A stretch of DNA of 64,000 nt, from NCBI GenBank assembly GCA_037783415.1, contig JAZGTN010000003.1, forward strand, positions 2,502,501 to 2,566,500, given 5' to 3'. Below the pieces are notes generated by a model. It searched no databases and was not told the DNA's origin. It saw only the letters and a program-made list of their open reading frames with translations. This DNA comes from Leptasterias polaris (Eukaryota > Echinodermata > Asteroidea > Forcipulatida > Asteriidae). Positions 45,090-58,500 of the stretch are shown here, one piece after another (the stretch's first letter is position 1; each line of letters opens with the position of its first letter). A program made the position numbers and the translations under genes.

Positions 45090-46246
45090 GTGTAAATAAT
45101 GCTCGAATGTAAGACCTCGAGATGTTAACCGCATTCAATGCACGGCTGATGGCACTGAGCCGGATAAAGAGATTCATCAAGCGTCTCCATCGGGAATTTT
45201 CTCATTTGAAAATTGATTAAGACGGAGAACGAGAGGGAGAGAGCGAGAAAGAGCTGCGTGGTGTAAACACAGACTTGCACTTTCAGACATCTACACTAGG
45301 CATCTTGATCACTCGTGCTCTCTACTGACTTCAGTGTTATATTAGCCCTAGGGTGTATCTAGGGAATAACTGCGTGATCTCATCATCTGTAGTAATCTAC
45401 TCAATCGGATTGAGAGGGGTTCTATTTGCTGTATGGACCGTGTGGCTGTCTGGCTCAAATGTGATTTGGATTGTTTTTATGATAATGATTGTTGTAGCAG
45501 TGCTATAGATATAGGATTATGTTGTCTTGGCATCTATTTCAATCTACATTTTTCTCTCAATTTAAACAGTTTTCAAATGATGTTTTTTTTTTTTACTGTG
45601 CACATTTTGAAATACTTAGTCAAGAATACATGACATCAAATTGTCAACTCGCTGTTATATTGGTACACATGTAGTTTATGTAAACTCTGTGATGTGACAT
45701 TACATTTTAAAGGTTTAAACTCTAATAAATTACCTTCTTTAGAAAATCAATTGATGCTTTTTTTGTTTTTCTGTTTTTTATATTTCAAAACAAACACTTT
45801 TGAAATGTATGTATAACCGTTGAACCAGTTTTACCAGAACCTCCCAGTGCGAAAGGCAAATATGCATGTAAATTGCGTTGAATTAACCCTATCCCTAACC
45901 CTTCCAATTCCAACTCAATGTTTTGTTTGATTCTGTTGGAATGACAACTGCACTCCTACTATACAACCTATATGATGAGGGATTCCACCTTAATACAAAG
46001 TTCCACAGTTTGTATTTTCACTGTTTTTCTTTTCGCTTTCTTCGAAAAGCAATCAACAAATAAATAATTAATTCAAAATTCCACTTATTTCTAGTCCGTT
46101 TGCATGAATACACCCACTTTCCCATTGGCACTTACATAGGGTCATCGATACAAGCCCTATGGGTTTCTAGATGGCCCTCCGCTCAATATGTATTACTTTC
46201 TTCAAAGCCGTTGATTTATGACTTATTGTTTACTTGAGTGGAAATT
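45090..46246. other. Region upstream of the acidic-repeat gene
   Basis: Purine-rich GAGAGGGAGAGAGCGAGAAAGAG at about 45227-45250. It could include a promoter or an untranslated first exon of the downstream gene, but nothing decisive is visible. Confidence 0.3.
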
Positions 46247-46287
46247 AATAAACAAACAAACAAACAAACAAACAAACAAACAAACAA
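46247..46287 (+). repeat. (CAAA)n microsatellite
   Basis: About ten AAAC tetranucleotides after AATTAATA. Confidence 0.9.
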
Positions 46288-46434
46288 GTTTGGGTGTTTA
46301 GTTACTGGTGTTGGATTTTGTTAAAAGTGAGTAAGGATTATCTAGCAAATCACTTGCGGGAGATAGGGATGTCATTGACAAAAACACATTGATAAAGACC
46401 ATTAATTCATTTAGTCTTGTTGTTTGTTGTCTAG

Positions 46435-46504
46435 TAAGATGAGACAGAGAATGTTGTGATTACACACTAGAGGAGAGTCTGAGAGACATTGGTAGAATCT
46501 CAAG
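46435..46504 (+). other. Probable 5' untranslated segment of the acidic-repeat gene
   Basis: A pyrimidine-rich tract ending TTGTTGTCTAG (46434) precedes 70 bases leading into the ATG at 46505, so the start codon probably lies in an exon preceded by an untranslated exon upstream. Inference from splice-site appearance only. Confidence 0.35.
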
Positions 46505-46565
46505 ATGAATGGTTCATGGAGTGATGCATCGGATCAGAGCGGGGAACAAGACCTCATAAATCCAG
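46505..46565 (+). CDS. Acidic-repeat gene, coding exon 1
   Basis: Encodes MNGSWSDASDQSGEQDLINP plus one base (phase 1). Donor CCAG/GTATG. Confidence 0.7.
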
Positions 46566-49500
46566 GTATGTATATTGTTTTATTTTGATTTTCCCCTAAC
46601 ACCACCTGTTATAGGGGGAAAGTTTCAATTTGGGTGAGATTCAATCCCACAACCCTCACAGTCCAGAGTAATGGGAGATCTCATTCTTCATCAGGTGATA
46701 GAAGCTTTGATTCATGTGCACCAAAGCTATGGAATGATCTCCCCTATCAACTTCGAACACTGGACTCCTTACAGATCTTCAAAAGCCAGCTGTAATAAGA
46801 CTCATCTCTTCGAATCTGCTTACATTTAGTCCATTGCACTTGTCATCTCCACATGAAACTCTGTAATTTCTTTTGTCTTAAACTTTTCCTTCACTTTGCT
46901 AAGCGCCTCGGAATAGGCAACTAGATTGATGGCGCTCTACAAATGCCTGATGATTGATTGATTGATCTCCAATGCAAGAAATGCACATCTGTAAAATATG
47001 TAAAAGTGTCTGTTTTTAACACATAGGCCCATCAAAAAGGCCATATATATCTGTCATTTGATTAGCTGCTGCATTTTGGGTTAAATATATCTTTGTACTT
47101 CTGGTTGGTGGCAAATGACACTTATACACAAGGACTGTTAAAAAGTGTGCTACGTTGGGATTAGATGCTTGTGAACTAGCAAAATAAAATCACTGACATT
47201 TGTTATTCAACTAAAAGCAGTTTTGGTCTTGAAGGATACAGGCAAGAGGCCAGTCTACTATAAATGTTATAGTTAGTAACGGTATAATGTGCCATGAATG
47301 CTTATATTTGGGTGTACTGTAATGTTCGGAATACAGTGTATAACACCTGTTTTACACAGGTGCTCCAGAGCCGTGCTAAATCCAAACAGATTAGGAGAAC
47401 TCCAGGGCCCAACTTCATAAAGCCTGTACGCACAAAAACTTGCTAAGCGCAGAAAAGTCTTGCTTAGCAGAAACGGGTAACCAGCCAAAATTTCATAATG
47501 TTCACATTGTTACCACTGGTTGCCAACTCATTTTTTTGCTGAGCAAAGACAATTGCTAAGCAGTATTTGCTGTTTAATAGCTTTATATGAAATTCGACCC
47601 AGGTTGACCCAAATAAATTTTGGTTTCATACATGTACAGGCGAACTTTAGGTAAATTGGCTGGAGAGAAAATTACAAACAATAGCACTTTTCATAGGTTG
47701 CTGAATATGTTTTTATTCTAATCGAAAAACAACGTGCTTTCGCACCTGGAATATACATGTAAGACGTGGAGCACAGCTTTAAAATCATTGTACATGTTTA
47801 TTCTGTGGCTCTATCTGAATAATCTGACTATAGTACGTGTGCTGCTTACATGTGTCTTGTATTACATGTACTTGTATAATTTAAAACCCAACCAAGTGGA
47901 GGGAACCCAGAAGCGTACCTTGCTAAAGGGAAAAATGTTCATTGTATTTTGAAGGATAAATTAATTTACTGTAAATTTCAATATGTCATACAAACAACCT
48001 GTGAAAGTTTCGCCAAAAGTCAGTGGTCAGGTTTGTTTACGGGAAGCAAATGATTTACATTTTAATAGATGATACATTTGCATCAGGGATATTATTTATG
48101 CTTTACCCATACATCGATGTGTGTTAAGCACTGTATACTCAGTACATTAAGTGTAAAAAATCCACCGTAGGCATAATAATCTGGTGGGATTCGAACCTAT
48201 GACCTTTGCAGTTCTAAAGCTTGCCACTAGCCACTGAGCATGCCCGGAAGCTATAAATATTACAGAAAATTTACATGGTGCTCTACAAAAAACCTAGAGG
48301 CAGTTAGAATCCTGTATTTTATCAGCAGATACTGCAGATGTTAAATTTTCTTCAGGGGTTAAGAATAATATTAGTTTTTTACCCAATATACTGTTTTTTC
48401 TTAAACACTATATACTCGGTACTTTCCTGAATCATGTGGAAAAAATCCACAGGCACATTATTTTGGGTGGGATTTGTACCCAGGGTTTTATTTTATTCGA
48501 GTTCACATCAGGTTTTACATGTTTTATGAACTATGATTGAAAACAAACGAGCACTGGTAATTTTGGGGATCTTCAATTGCTTTTTCTTAGACAGTGACAT
48601 AGGAAATATTTCTCTAGAGGATTGGTTCTGATGTGAACTTGATTTTAATCTGTGTGGTTTCAGATTGAGACTTATCATTTTTGTATTTTTTTAATGAGCA
48701 ATCTTTGACTCATTGTCTTTATTCCCTGTTACACAATAGTATAGGGGTAAGGTGCCCCCAAGTTGTATATGTGCGGGCGTGTGTTGCCTAATAATGATAG
48801 GGGTCAGGTGTGCCCCAAGGGCTAATGTTTGTGTGACTGGATAGCAAACACTTTTTTAGCACTTAATATAAATATATGGTCTTAGCACTTAATATAAATA
48901 TTTAATTGTTGGGATTATTTGAACAATTTTTATGGATTTTGCTCATCTCCATGAGAATTACATCAACATATTGATTTATTTAATCTTTACTGTTTGCACA
49001 TTTTCTTCATAGTACATGTAGGATGCTATCCAATTCTTTTCATATATTTTTGTGCCAGGATCACAGTCTGGGGCATCAGCGGAAGAATTTGAAAGTTCTG
49101 ACGAAACAGACAATGATGAAGTAGATGAAGAACCAGTTGAAAACAGCAACGAGCAGAACATTAACCAGCATCAGGACCGCTCAACAGAGGAAGCTGATGA
49201 TAACATTGAGGTGGATGATGAGGCCAATGCTGATGAAGCTCTGGATAACTCAGGGGAGACCCTAGTGTCGTTAGATGAGGACCTGGCTGGTGAAGATGGT
49301 AGCAAGCCCGGACATGGGGTCATCAACATGAACCATGTGGACATGATACTGGATAACATAGATGCTGAGCTTCATAATATTATTAATAGGGTGAGCATTC
49401 TAGACCTATATATTCACATGCCCTTTCTTAGCGGTGGTCTTCTGGCCATATACCTTTGCCTAATTTCGTAAAGCTGTTTACCGGTAAGCACATTTTTGGT

Positions 49501-52500
49501 GCTTACAGGAGCAGAAAAATATGCGCAAGCAAAAGTGTATTTAGTAAATGGTCGAGGAGATTTGACAGTACATTTGTGCGTTCACAATGGCTTTGCATTG
49601 TTGCATCACTCATATGCTTGCAGAAACTGCCAGCGAGCTTTTTGGTAAGCAGTGTTCATGGTTAGCAGTGTTTATGGTTAGCAGTGTTTATGGTTAGCAG
49701 TGTTTATGGTTAGCAGTGTTCATGGTTAGCAGTGTTCATGGTTAGCAGTGTTTATGGTTAGCAGTGTTTATGGTTAGCAGTGTTTATGGTTAGCAGTGTT
49801 TATGGTTAGCAGTGTTCATGGTTAGCAGTGTTTATGGTTAGCAGTGTTTATGGTTAGCAGTGTTTATGGTTAGCAGTGTTTATGGTTAGCAGTGTTCATG
49901 GTTAGCAGTGTTTATGACACAGAAATTCTGCTAATGAGCTGACCCGTAAACAGAAAACATCTACTCACAGGCTTTTGGAAATTTTGCACTGATGACTAAA
50001 ATAAAGCACTCTCCAAGTGGTCTTACTGGCTTGTTTATTGCTTTCCAGATTGTTCAAAAGACACACAAGCTTTAAAGAGTAGAAAGGAGACCATTAAATA
50101 TAAACCAGTGTTGTTGAATAGATAGGTTGCAGTATGACGTAAGTCGGCCATCTTTACGGGCAATTTGGAACACACAGTCATGCGTTACGCGTGAGAACGG
50201 CGTGCAGCACGCGCACATTTCACCAAACTCATTGCGTGATTGGTTAGTGAATGACGCGGCTGCGTTAATAATTTGAGCGCTTCACGCGCCTGCATGCCAA
50301 AATGCGATTTGCCCGTAAAGATGGCGTCTACTGGGAACTATCTATTGTGGCACAAAATCATTTCAAACACATGTTACCAGGTTATTATTTAATTAGTTTG
50401 CATTTCATTGAGCATGTCCACATTCTACTTGAAATGCTGCTGTTTAAGGAATAGTTTGTTTTAAATAATTGTTTTTATCTTTTCTTTAGCAACTGCCTCA
50501 TTATCTAAAAATGTATGTACTCGGTGAAATGACATTTAAGTATGAACTAGCCATTCAAAGCAGTGATCATCACAAATTGATTCATCTTTGGTTAGTTTCT
50601 ATATTTTGTTTATTTGTCTACAGAGCATGACAAGTGAGGCCAGTGAACAGAGCTACCAGTCTGGTCAACCAAGAACTCAACAGGCATTGGGTCAGGAAAT
50701 ACAGACACAAAGTCTGTCTGAGGAGTCAAATGATGACACAACAGCTGATGAAGAAGAGCATGGTAACTTTTTTAATAGATGTTATTTTTTTTGCATCGGG
50801 AAAAAAGAATATCATTTGGTTGTTTATACCCTTACACCCATGTGTGGTAACTGTTTCATAATTGTAGCTCCATGCTATAATCAGCTAAAATTACGAGATA
50901 TGGGCATCGACTGGGACCTTGTGACCCACACAACCACAACGATGTTCCATTTTATATAATAGATTGGAAGTGACAGGGGGCGCCATATTCTGAGGTCATG
51001 AACATGTTCAGGCCGAGGATGGGGGGGGGGGGGGGGAGGCTGAAGATTTCTAGAACAATACCTGACTGAACTGACTGCCCTGACTGTATTCAGAAATCAA
51101 ACTTCTGGAAGATTGTTTTAATAGGTGTTAAGATTTTTCGTAATTCCTCAATATAAATTGAATTCTGTACTCCCCATTTGTATATGCGATTTTGTCAAAT
51201 TCTTCCATGTACATGTATGTATATACACAAGTAGTTTGTAGTTACGTGCTAATTTGCTACCCGAGTTTTGTTGGAGAAAATCAACAAATACCTTGGGTGG
51301 GATTCGAACCTGTGATGAACCTTTTTCCTGTAGCGTGTCGTGACCGAGCGGATAAGAGCACCAGACTCGGGCTCTAGTGTTTTTGATCAGCAGAGTGTGG
51401 GTTTGAGTCCCGGTTGGGACACTTGTGTCCTCAAGCAAGACACTTAAGCATTATTGCTGCATCCTTTGGATGGGACGTAAAGCCTTAAAGAACCCAGTGC
51501 ACTTATCGTAAAGAGAAAAGGGTTGCCCCGGTGTTCCTGGTTTGATTGACTGCATATTGCGCCACAGCACCTTGTAAACCATTACATGGTGCTTATGTAA
51601 AGCAAAAAGGTCTCATACTTCAAAACATAGCTCCACAGGAAAAATACTGAGTGCTTTGAGATGCCCATCGGGTGCAATAAAGCGCCATGAGCATCACTGA
51701 GTGATGCATTTGTCTGATGAAAAGTTGTCTCAATTCTTCCTCATTCCAGATGACAATGGGTCCGACACAGGTTTAGGTACAGGCAGCCTTCCAGGAGACT
51801 CTAGCCTACTGCCCAGAGTGGACCACACCCACCAGAGTAAGGGGATGTTCCTGATGAATGGAGTGGCCAAAAACGACAGAGAGAACTCAAGGCTGAACAA
51901 CAAAAGAAGTCAAAGAAGTATGTTTTCAAGCAAATATTTACACTTCCAATTATTGTTTATCCTATGCTGAATCTTAAAGGCAGGGTATACTTTTGGTAGG
52001 TCAAAGACCAGTATCCTCACTTAGTGTATCCCAACGTATACATGAAACAACAAACATGTGAAAAGTTGAGCTCAATTTGTCATCACCAGCTTTCCAGTGC
52101 TCTTTATCAAGTAAGTTGTTACGGTCGTTAACTTGTAGAGTAATCTTCAAAGTACACCCTGCCTTTAAACTCTTTTTTATCAAAGATATGAAAACAATTG
52201 AGGCAAAATGATTTTTCAAAGTTTTTGAATCTCATTCAGTAGCATGCTGCCTACGTTGTATATTTTATTTTCTTGAAAATAAACTGCACGAAATATGTTT
52301 CAAACTCAGCATGAAATCAGCCATATTTGGGCATTTGCAATGCAAATACAAAAAAACATAACAAAAAACAAGCCAATTCAAACCAAATACATACAGGCAT
52401 GTTCCTAAAGCATAACAGGTGCTACATCTTTTCATTCAATGTAAAATCCTTCAACCCTTCAGATCTCCATAGGAAACCGATAGTGGAGTTTAGTGATGTT

Positions 52501-55500
52501 GACTCCATCTGCTCCGAGGACATCAGGCTCAGAATGGAAGAGACATTAAACCTGCAAGGTAATAGATAGATAGATAGATAGATAAAACTTTATTATCCCT
52601 CAATGGGGAAATTAAAATGGCCTTGACAAAGAACTGTATGCAAATACAATACAAACGATCAGTAACGATATAATACAACTTTTAAAATTACATTAAAAAT
52701 ATACACACAATAATTTTTATAAGTAAAAACCTTACACAAAACAGCACCAAGGCAATTGCTAATAAGGGATCAGAGCCAGCCACACGACAGCTCATCGCTC
52801 CAACTGCTCATTGTACCATTTGATAGCTGCCGGAACAAATGAGCTGCCGTATCGCTGTGTTCTGATCCTTCTTTGTAAAAAACGTTTACTTCTGGAGTTG
52901 GTATGGAATTTGGAGAGTAGTGGATGGTGGGGTCAGAAAGAATAGAATTAATTCTATTGCACATTAGAGATTTATATAGTGCCTCTGGGGACTCTTGTTG
53001 AAGGCCAATTACTTTACTTGCTTGCTTGACTATTCTTTCTAGCTTAATCCTATCATTGGACCTCATATTTCCGAAAATACAAACAAGACAAAATGTGAGA
53101 ATACTCTGTACAATAGACTGGTAAAACAATTGCAAGATCGTTTTGTCGACACGAAAAGAGTTGAGCTTGCGTAGAAAAAAAATAGACGATGTTGCAATTT
53201 ACTATATTTTGATTTGGCACATGCTTCGAAAATCAGTTGGTTGTCAATTTCGGTTCCTAGATATTCGGACACTGCTTCCACACTTACACCTTTGATAACA
53301 ACTGGCGCAATAGGAGATCTATTTTTCCTAAAATCAATCACCATTTCTTTAGTTTTACTGACATTGAGTTCTAGATTTTTCATCACACCACTGGATAAAC
53401 CGTGTCACTTCATCAGTGAAGCAATCTAGAGATTCCCTTTTACCATCCAAAAAGCCAACAATAGCCGTGTCATCCGCATACTTAATAATTTTATGTGTTG
53501 AATTCCCCGCCTTTAAATCATTGGTATATAAAGTGTACAAAACGGGTGACAAAACACATCCCTGTGGGGCACCTGTCAAAGTGTGCTGGACAGATGACAG
53601 GGTAGAGTTCAATTTAACTCGTTGACTTCTATTTAGTTAAAAATCATTGATCCATAGAATAAGTTTGGGGTTAACATTCAAATTGATTAGTTTACGGGCA
53701 AGAAGATGTGGCTGAATGGTGTTAAAGGCACAAAGAGAACTTTAACGAAAGCCCCTGCTTTCTCCAAGTGCTCAAAGATACAATTTAACAAAGTAAGAAC
53801 AGCATCCTCTGCACTCCTATGAGGGCAATAAGTGAACTGGTATGTGTCAATGGATCCAGTAACAAAAGGTAGTAACCTGTTTAAGATAATCTTTTCCAGA
53901 CATTTCATTGGAACTGATGTAAGAGCCACTGGGCGCAGATCATTCATTTCCTTGAAATTACGCATTTTGGGAATTGGGACAATTGCAGATTTTTTCCACA
54001 ATGCTGGCACTGATGCACTGTCAACAGATGCCTGGAACAATGATTGAAAAGGGATCGCTAACTGGTCAGCACATACCTTCAGCACTTTGGAAGTAATGTT
54101 GTCTGGTCCTAAATATAGCTTGCTTTTGGAGACATTCTTCCATAATGAACACTGCAGGACTTAAAGATACTCTCTCACTCTGCTTTTTCCTAAATAATTT
54201 TCATAAAATAATAAGCCACAAGGGAAACTGATTGGGTAATTTTTTTTATGATTTTAGCTTGAACAAAGAAAATTGACTAGAGCGGGATTTGACCCAACAA
54301 CCTCTGGACCGGATTAACGTGCCGGCGCTCTACCAACTGAGCTATCTAGCCCTGTGTTGGGGTCTCCCTATTTTGTCAATACCGGGAGGTGCCAGTCAGA
54401 AGCCATTCAACCGAAGCCAGGGAGACCGCCAACATAGGGCTAGATAGCTCAGTTGGTAAAGCGCCGGCACATTAATCCAGTGGTCGTTGGTTCGAATCCC
54501 GCTCTAGTCCATATTTTTTTGTTCAACCCTAATTGATTTATCTGCATCTTTTCTTTCCTCTGACCTGACCGGTCCCAGCACTTGCTGCATATACATTGAT
54601 TTTGGCAAGTAATCCATACACCCCAGCAGTTAAGACAACATAATGGTACTACAGGGATGAGATTTTTCAGACATTTGTCTGAAGTTAGACTTTTTATGTC
54701 AGCCTTGTGAATAAAAAAAAGCCTTTCATTTTTCCACATAAAGGAAAGACTGCCCTTTGATCTACTTCACTAGTGCTTAGGACACTGTTCCTAAAGGGGT
54801 TACCAAAAGGTAGAAACACCATAATTTCAACACACATGTAGGCCCTACAACATAGTAGTTTCAGACTTTTTTGCCAGCAATGACTCTCATCCCTGGTACT
54901 ACCTCACCACTGTGCTTTTCCTTAATGCTTTGATGCATTAAATTTCTCCCTTTGGCCAAACCAAAATTGTTATTAGTAGACCCCTTGCATGGGCCGCAAC
55001 CGCTGAGGTCACACATTGATAATATGCATATGTCCATGTACCATGCACAACTCTAAGTCAATGACTTGAAGCTGAGTGAAGCTGCTGCTTAAAGCTTGCG
55101 GAGGGGTCTATTGGTTTATGAAAAATCACAAATTGCATCAACAAATTTCACCCCTACCCCCTCTGGTTGTGCAATTGGCCCATATTAAACGCAATGGGTC
55201 CTGGGCCTGTGGAACACTGGTGCCTAGGGCTTGTAATGCCCGTAATCTTCTACAAGATTTGCAGACAGAATTTCAGATTTAGACAACTGTATAGAAAGCA
55301 ATATATTTGTTTGGGTACTACTGAGAAACCACAGAAATGTTGGCTTTTTTCTCTGGACTTTGTACAATGTACATTTTACATTGTTAAAGCTGTCGACATT
55401 GCATCCTTCATGAACTGTATGTCATTACTGGATTAATTGAGTGCATTTGTTTGCACAGAAGTCAACAAATAAAGATGCTGACATTATTTCAGGTTTATTT

Positions 55501-58500
55501 ACTCGGTACACTTTGTTTTGTCCACTAACCCACTTGAAGCAGGTACCGCAAACTGACTACCACTGTACCAACACTTACTGGGAGTTTTAGGGTGTTGGGA
55601 TTGCTTTGGGGAAATCATTTTTAATGTTGGTTACTGATTTGACACCATTTGCCTTGCATTGCACTGACATCAACACAAGCGTTTTGAGCTACGCACATTA
55701 TAACGCGTTTGTGTGTTAATAATGCTCTTTATAAGGCCTTGTTAACATCCATGCTTCCCCCTTCCCTGTTTTGCTTTTAAATTCTCACTTGCACACAGAT
55801 TCAGACACCAACACACTGCCAACACGGCATACCCACAATCCTTCATTTACCCATGATGCACGACCACAGTACAGTACCCCGCGTTACTCTACACACAGTC
55901 CACATGAAACGCCATGGGGGGAACTGACTGAGATGAATAGTGACCATTCAAAGGTTACTGTTAAGGAAGACGGTGATCATGAGGAGATCACGTCCAGAAT
56001 CAAGGAAATAGTTTCCATGGCATTATCTGAATCTGCAAACTGTGCAGAATCCTCTTCAGACTCTACCCAAGTTTTGGGTCATCCTCACCATCACCAAAGA
56101 ACAAAGGAAATAAGAAACTCAAATCTCAAAAGTAAAACAGTGTCATCGTCAGCACCAACAAGTCAGTCCTTCCTGGAGCACCGGCGAGCTGGACAAGGTT
56201 TTGACATGGACTCCATCGCAACGGAGGATTTTGAGCACTACTTCCATACAAGTATTATCCGACCAGAATCGTCTTCCAGTAATATAAGAAACTCTCCCAA
56301 GAAACATGCAGCTGCCGAGAAATCATCTCATCCTGTGAGGAATGAGACTGTGAAGTCCTCTCCATCTCTAAAGGACACTGACCGTCTTATGGTGCCCAGG
56401 CATGGGAAGCGAGGGAAATCGCGACATCGGAAGAAGCGGACAGTTACCGTACCGACTTCTAAACCAAGTGGTCTTCCGGTATATATGTACCTGCACAAGG
56501 AGGTTACCGAAAGTGACCTTGGGTCAGATTCAATAAAGACTGAAGAATATGAGGGTCATTTTGAGGTTGCTAAGGTGATTGGTAAGAGGAAAAGAATCTT
56601 GTTGTAGTTTTTTTCATTAGCAATTTCTTAAAGGAATAATTTCGCTGCACTTTAAATCATTGGAATCACTGGCATCATTACACAGCTTTTAGAAATCCGC
56701 TTTTAAAAGCTAACTTTTTTTACTGAGCTCTATTAAAACGAATGTTTGCATTAACACTAACAGCAATGTGATCATTATAGCTCTTGTCAAATGTGATTCT
56801 CATTTGAAAATATTTTCTTAAGATATCACGCTTATTTATCTGAGAAAGTTCAAGCACAAAAAGTACTTCCTTTTATATGTGCTGAAAAGTACTGGGTGTT
56901 ATAGTTACTCATGCAATTGTTAAAAACAAATCCTTTCTTTGTAGATTACCACTCCACCCCTAAATATGCAAAAGAAAGTAAACTTCCAAAGAGGTTGCGT
57001 CCTCACAATGTCCAGAGCGATCCAGAGTCCATCCAGACCGAGGAGTACGAACAACGTTTCCGTTCCTTGATGGTCAAGCACGTGGCTGGAGTTTTGGTCA
57101 AGAGTTTTGACCAGGTGTCCGTCCAAAGTGACCTGGAGTCTGTGGAGACAGGAATGGTGCATCAGAAATTCCAGGAGGCACTACAGAAAGGTGACAACCA
57201 AGGTGTGTGTCTGGTTTGTTTCATTGGTTTCTCTGTTGGGTCAATTTTCTAGTCTAACTACTCTCAGCTTCTTTTCCTTTTCATGCTTTTGGGGTTTTTA
57301 CTTTTGGATACGATGCACTGCTCTCAAATTTTAGACTTCAATTTAAATACATTTATTGTAAAACAGAATTTATTGCAAAACAGAATTTATTGCATGTCGT
57401 GCCCGAGCGGTCTAGTTCACCGGAACCAAGCTCTGTGTTGTCAGCAGCAGAGTGTGGGTTCGAATCCCTTTCATGACACTTGTGCCAATAGCAAGGCTCT
57501 TGAACATAATTGCTTTGTAAAAAGTTGGAAGCAATTCAATTCAATTCAATTCAATTCAATTCAATTCAATTCAATTCAATTCAATTCAATTCAATTATTT
57601 ATTCATCATCCGGGCATGCAAACTGTTATCTCAGTTTGCACATAAAAAAATTATAAAAATATACACAACAGATATTAAAATATTTGAAAAGTAGCAAAAT
57701 AGTTAAAACAAGACATTAAAGCAAAAAACAACAACAAAAATAGTTAAAAACAAATTAAAAAAATCAAATAAATGATGCAAATGGCCAATGCATGACTTAT
57801 ACACTAGAAAAGGAAGAGGGAGGGGATGGTGACAGAGTGAGGGGTGAGGGAAGAGGGAAACACACAGGAGAGTGCATTTTTCTCTACCAGCCAGACTCCC
57901 AGTGGATGATACCCATGCCTATATCCTAACAGACTGTGAAGGGGGTAACCCTGTTTCAGCTCCAGGTAGGTGGCAATTGATTTGGGCCGACAGTCCAAAT
58001 CTGTGAAAGTACACGTCCTCACCTTGAAGTGACCCGATAAAATCCAAAATATTTTGTCAAATTATCTAATGCAATTTAACTGTCACTTAAGATAGCTTGA
58101 GACTTTTCCTTTTCCATTCTTAATGTATGACACATGATGTATTCAGTGTTGACCATCCTTTCTAACTCCTCTTGGGACATTGCAGAGCTGTGTGACTTTA
58201 CTGTAAAAACATGAAGCTGTTTACCTCTCCCCAGTTCCTGAAATTAGCACATGGTGCCTGCACTTATTCCATTTTGTATTTTACTCTCTGTGATACCAGT
58301 TTGAACTCATTCCTTACGGTTTTATTTTCCGTCTTTCTAGGTCCAGAAGTGAAAGTGTTCAATGAGTATGGAGACCAGAGTGATGTGGATCCCATGCAAA
58401 TGGAGGAGTTGGAGCAGAAATTCCAAGCAGTACTTAAGCAGAAGAAAAAGGACAAGAAGAGATTTACACAACGAGGTAACTGACATAATATTAATGTTTG

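Larger units (their letters stand above)
46566..49058 (+). other. Intron 1 of the acidic-repeat gene
   Basis: Carries a LINE 3' end (46660-46975), a MITE (47401-47604) and two tRNA-SINE relics (48119-48245, 48406-48500). The rest shows nothing. Confidence 0.6.
49391..50623 (+). other. Intron 2 of the acidic-repeat gene
   Basis: Holds the 16-bp minisatellite (49645-49918) and a palindromic element (50117-50346). Remainder unremarkable. Confidence 0.6.
57203..58340 (+). other. Intron 7
   Basis: Contains a SINE head (57394-57510) and a pentanucleotide microsatellite (57533-57597). The rest is A-rich or unremarkable. Confidence 0.5.

Noticed and set aside
54275..54509. Two tRNA genes
   Set aside because: Acceptor stems pair, but box B or the anticodon stem is defective, position 33 is not T in the inverted unit, and both carry the leader and tail of a SINE family also seen at 27785.
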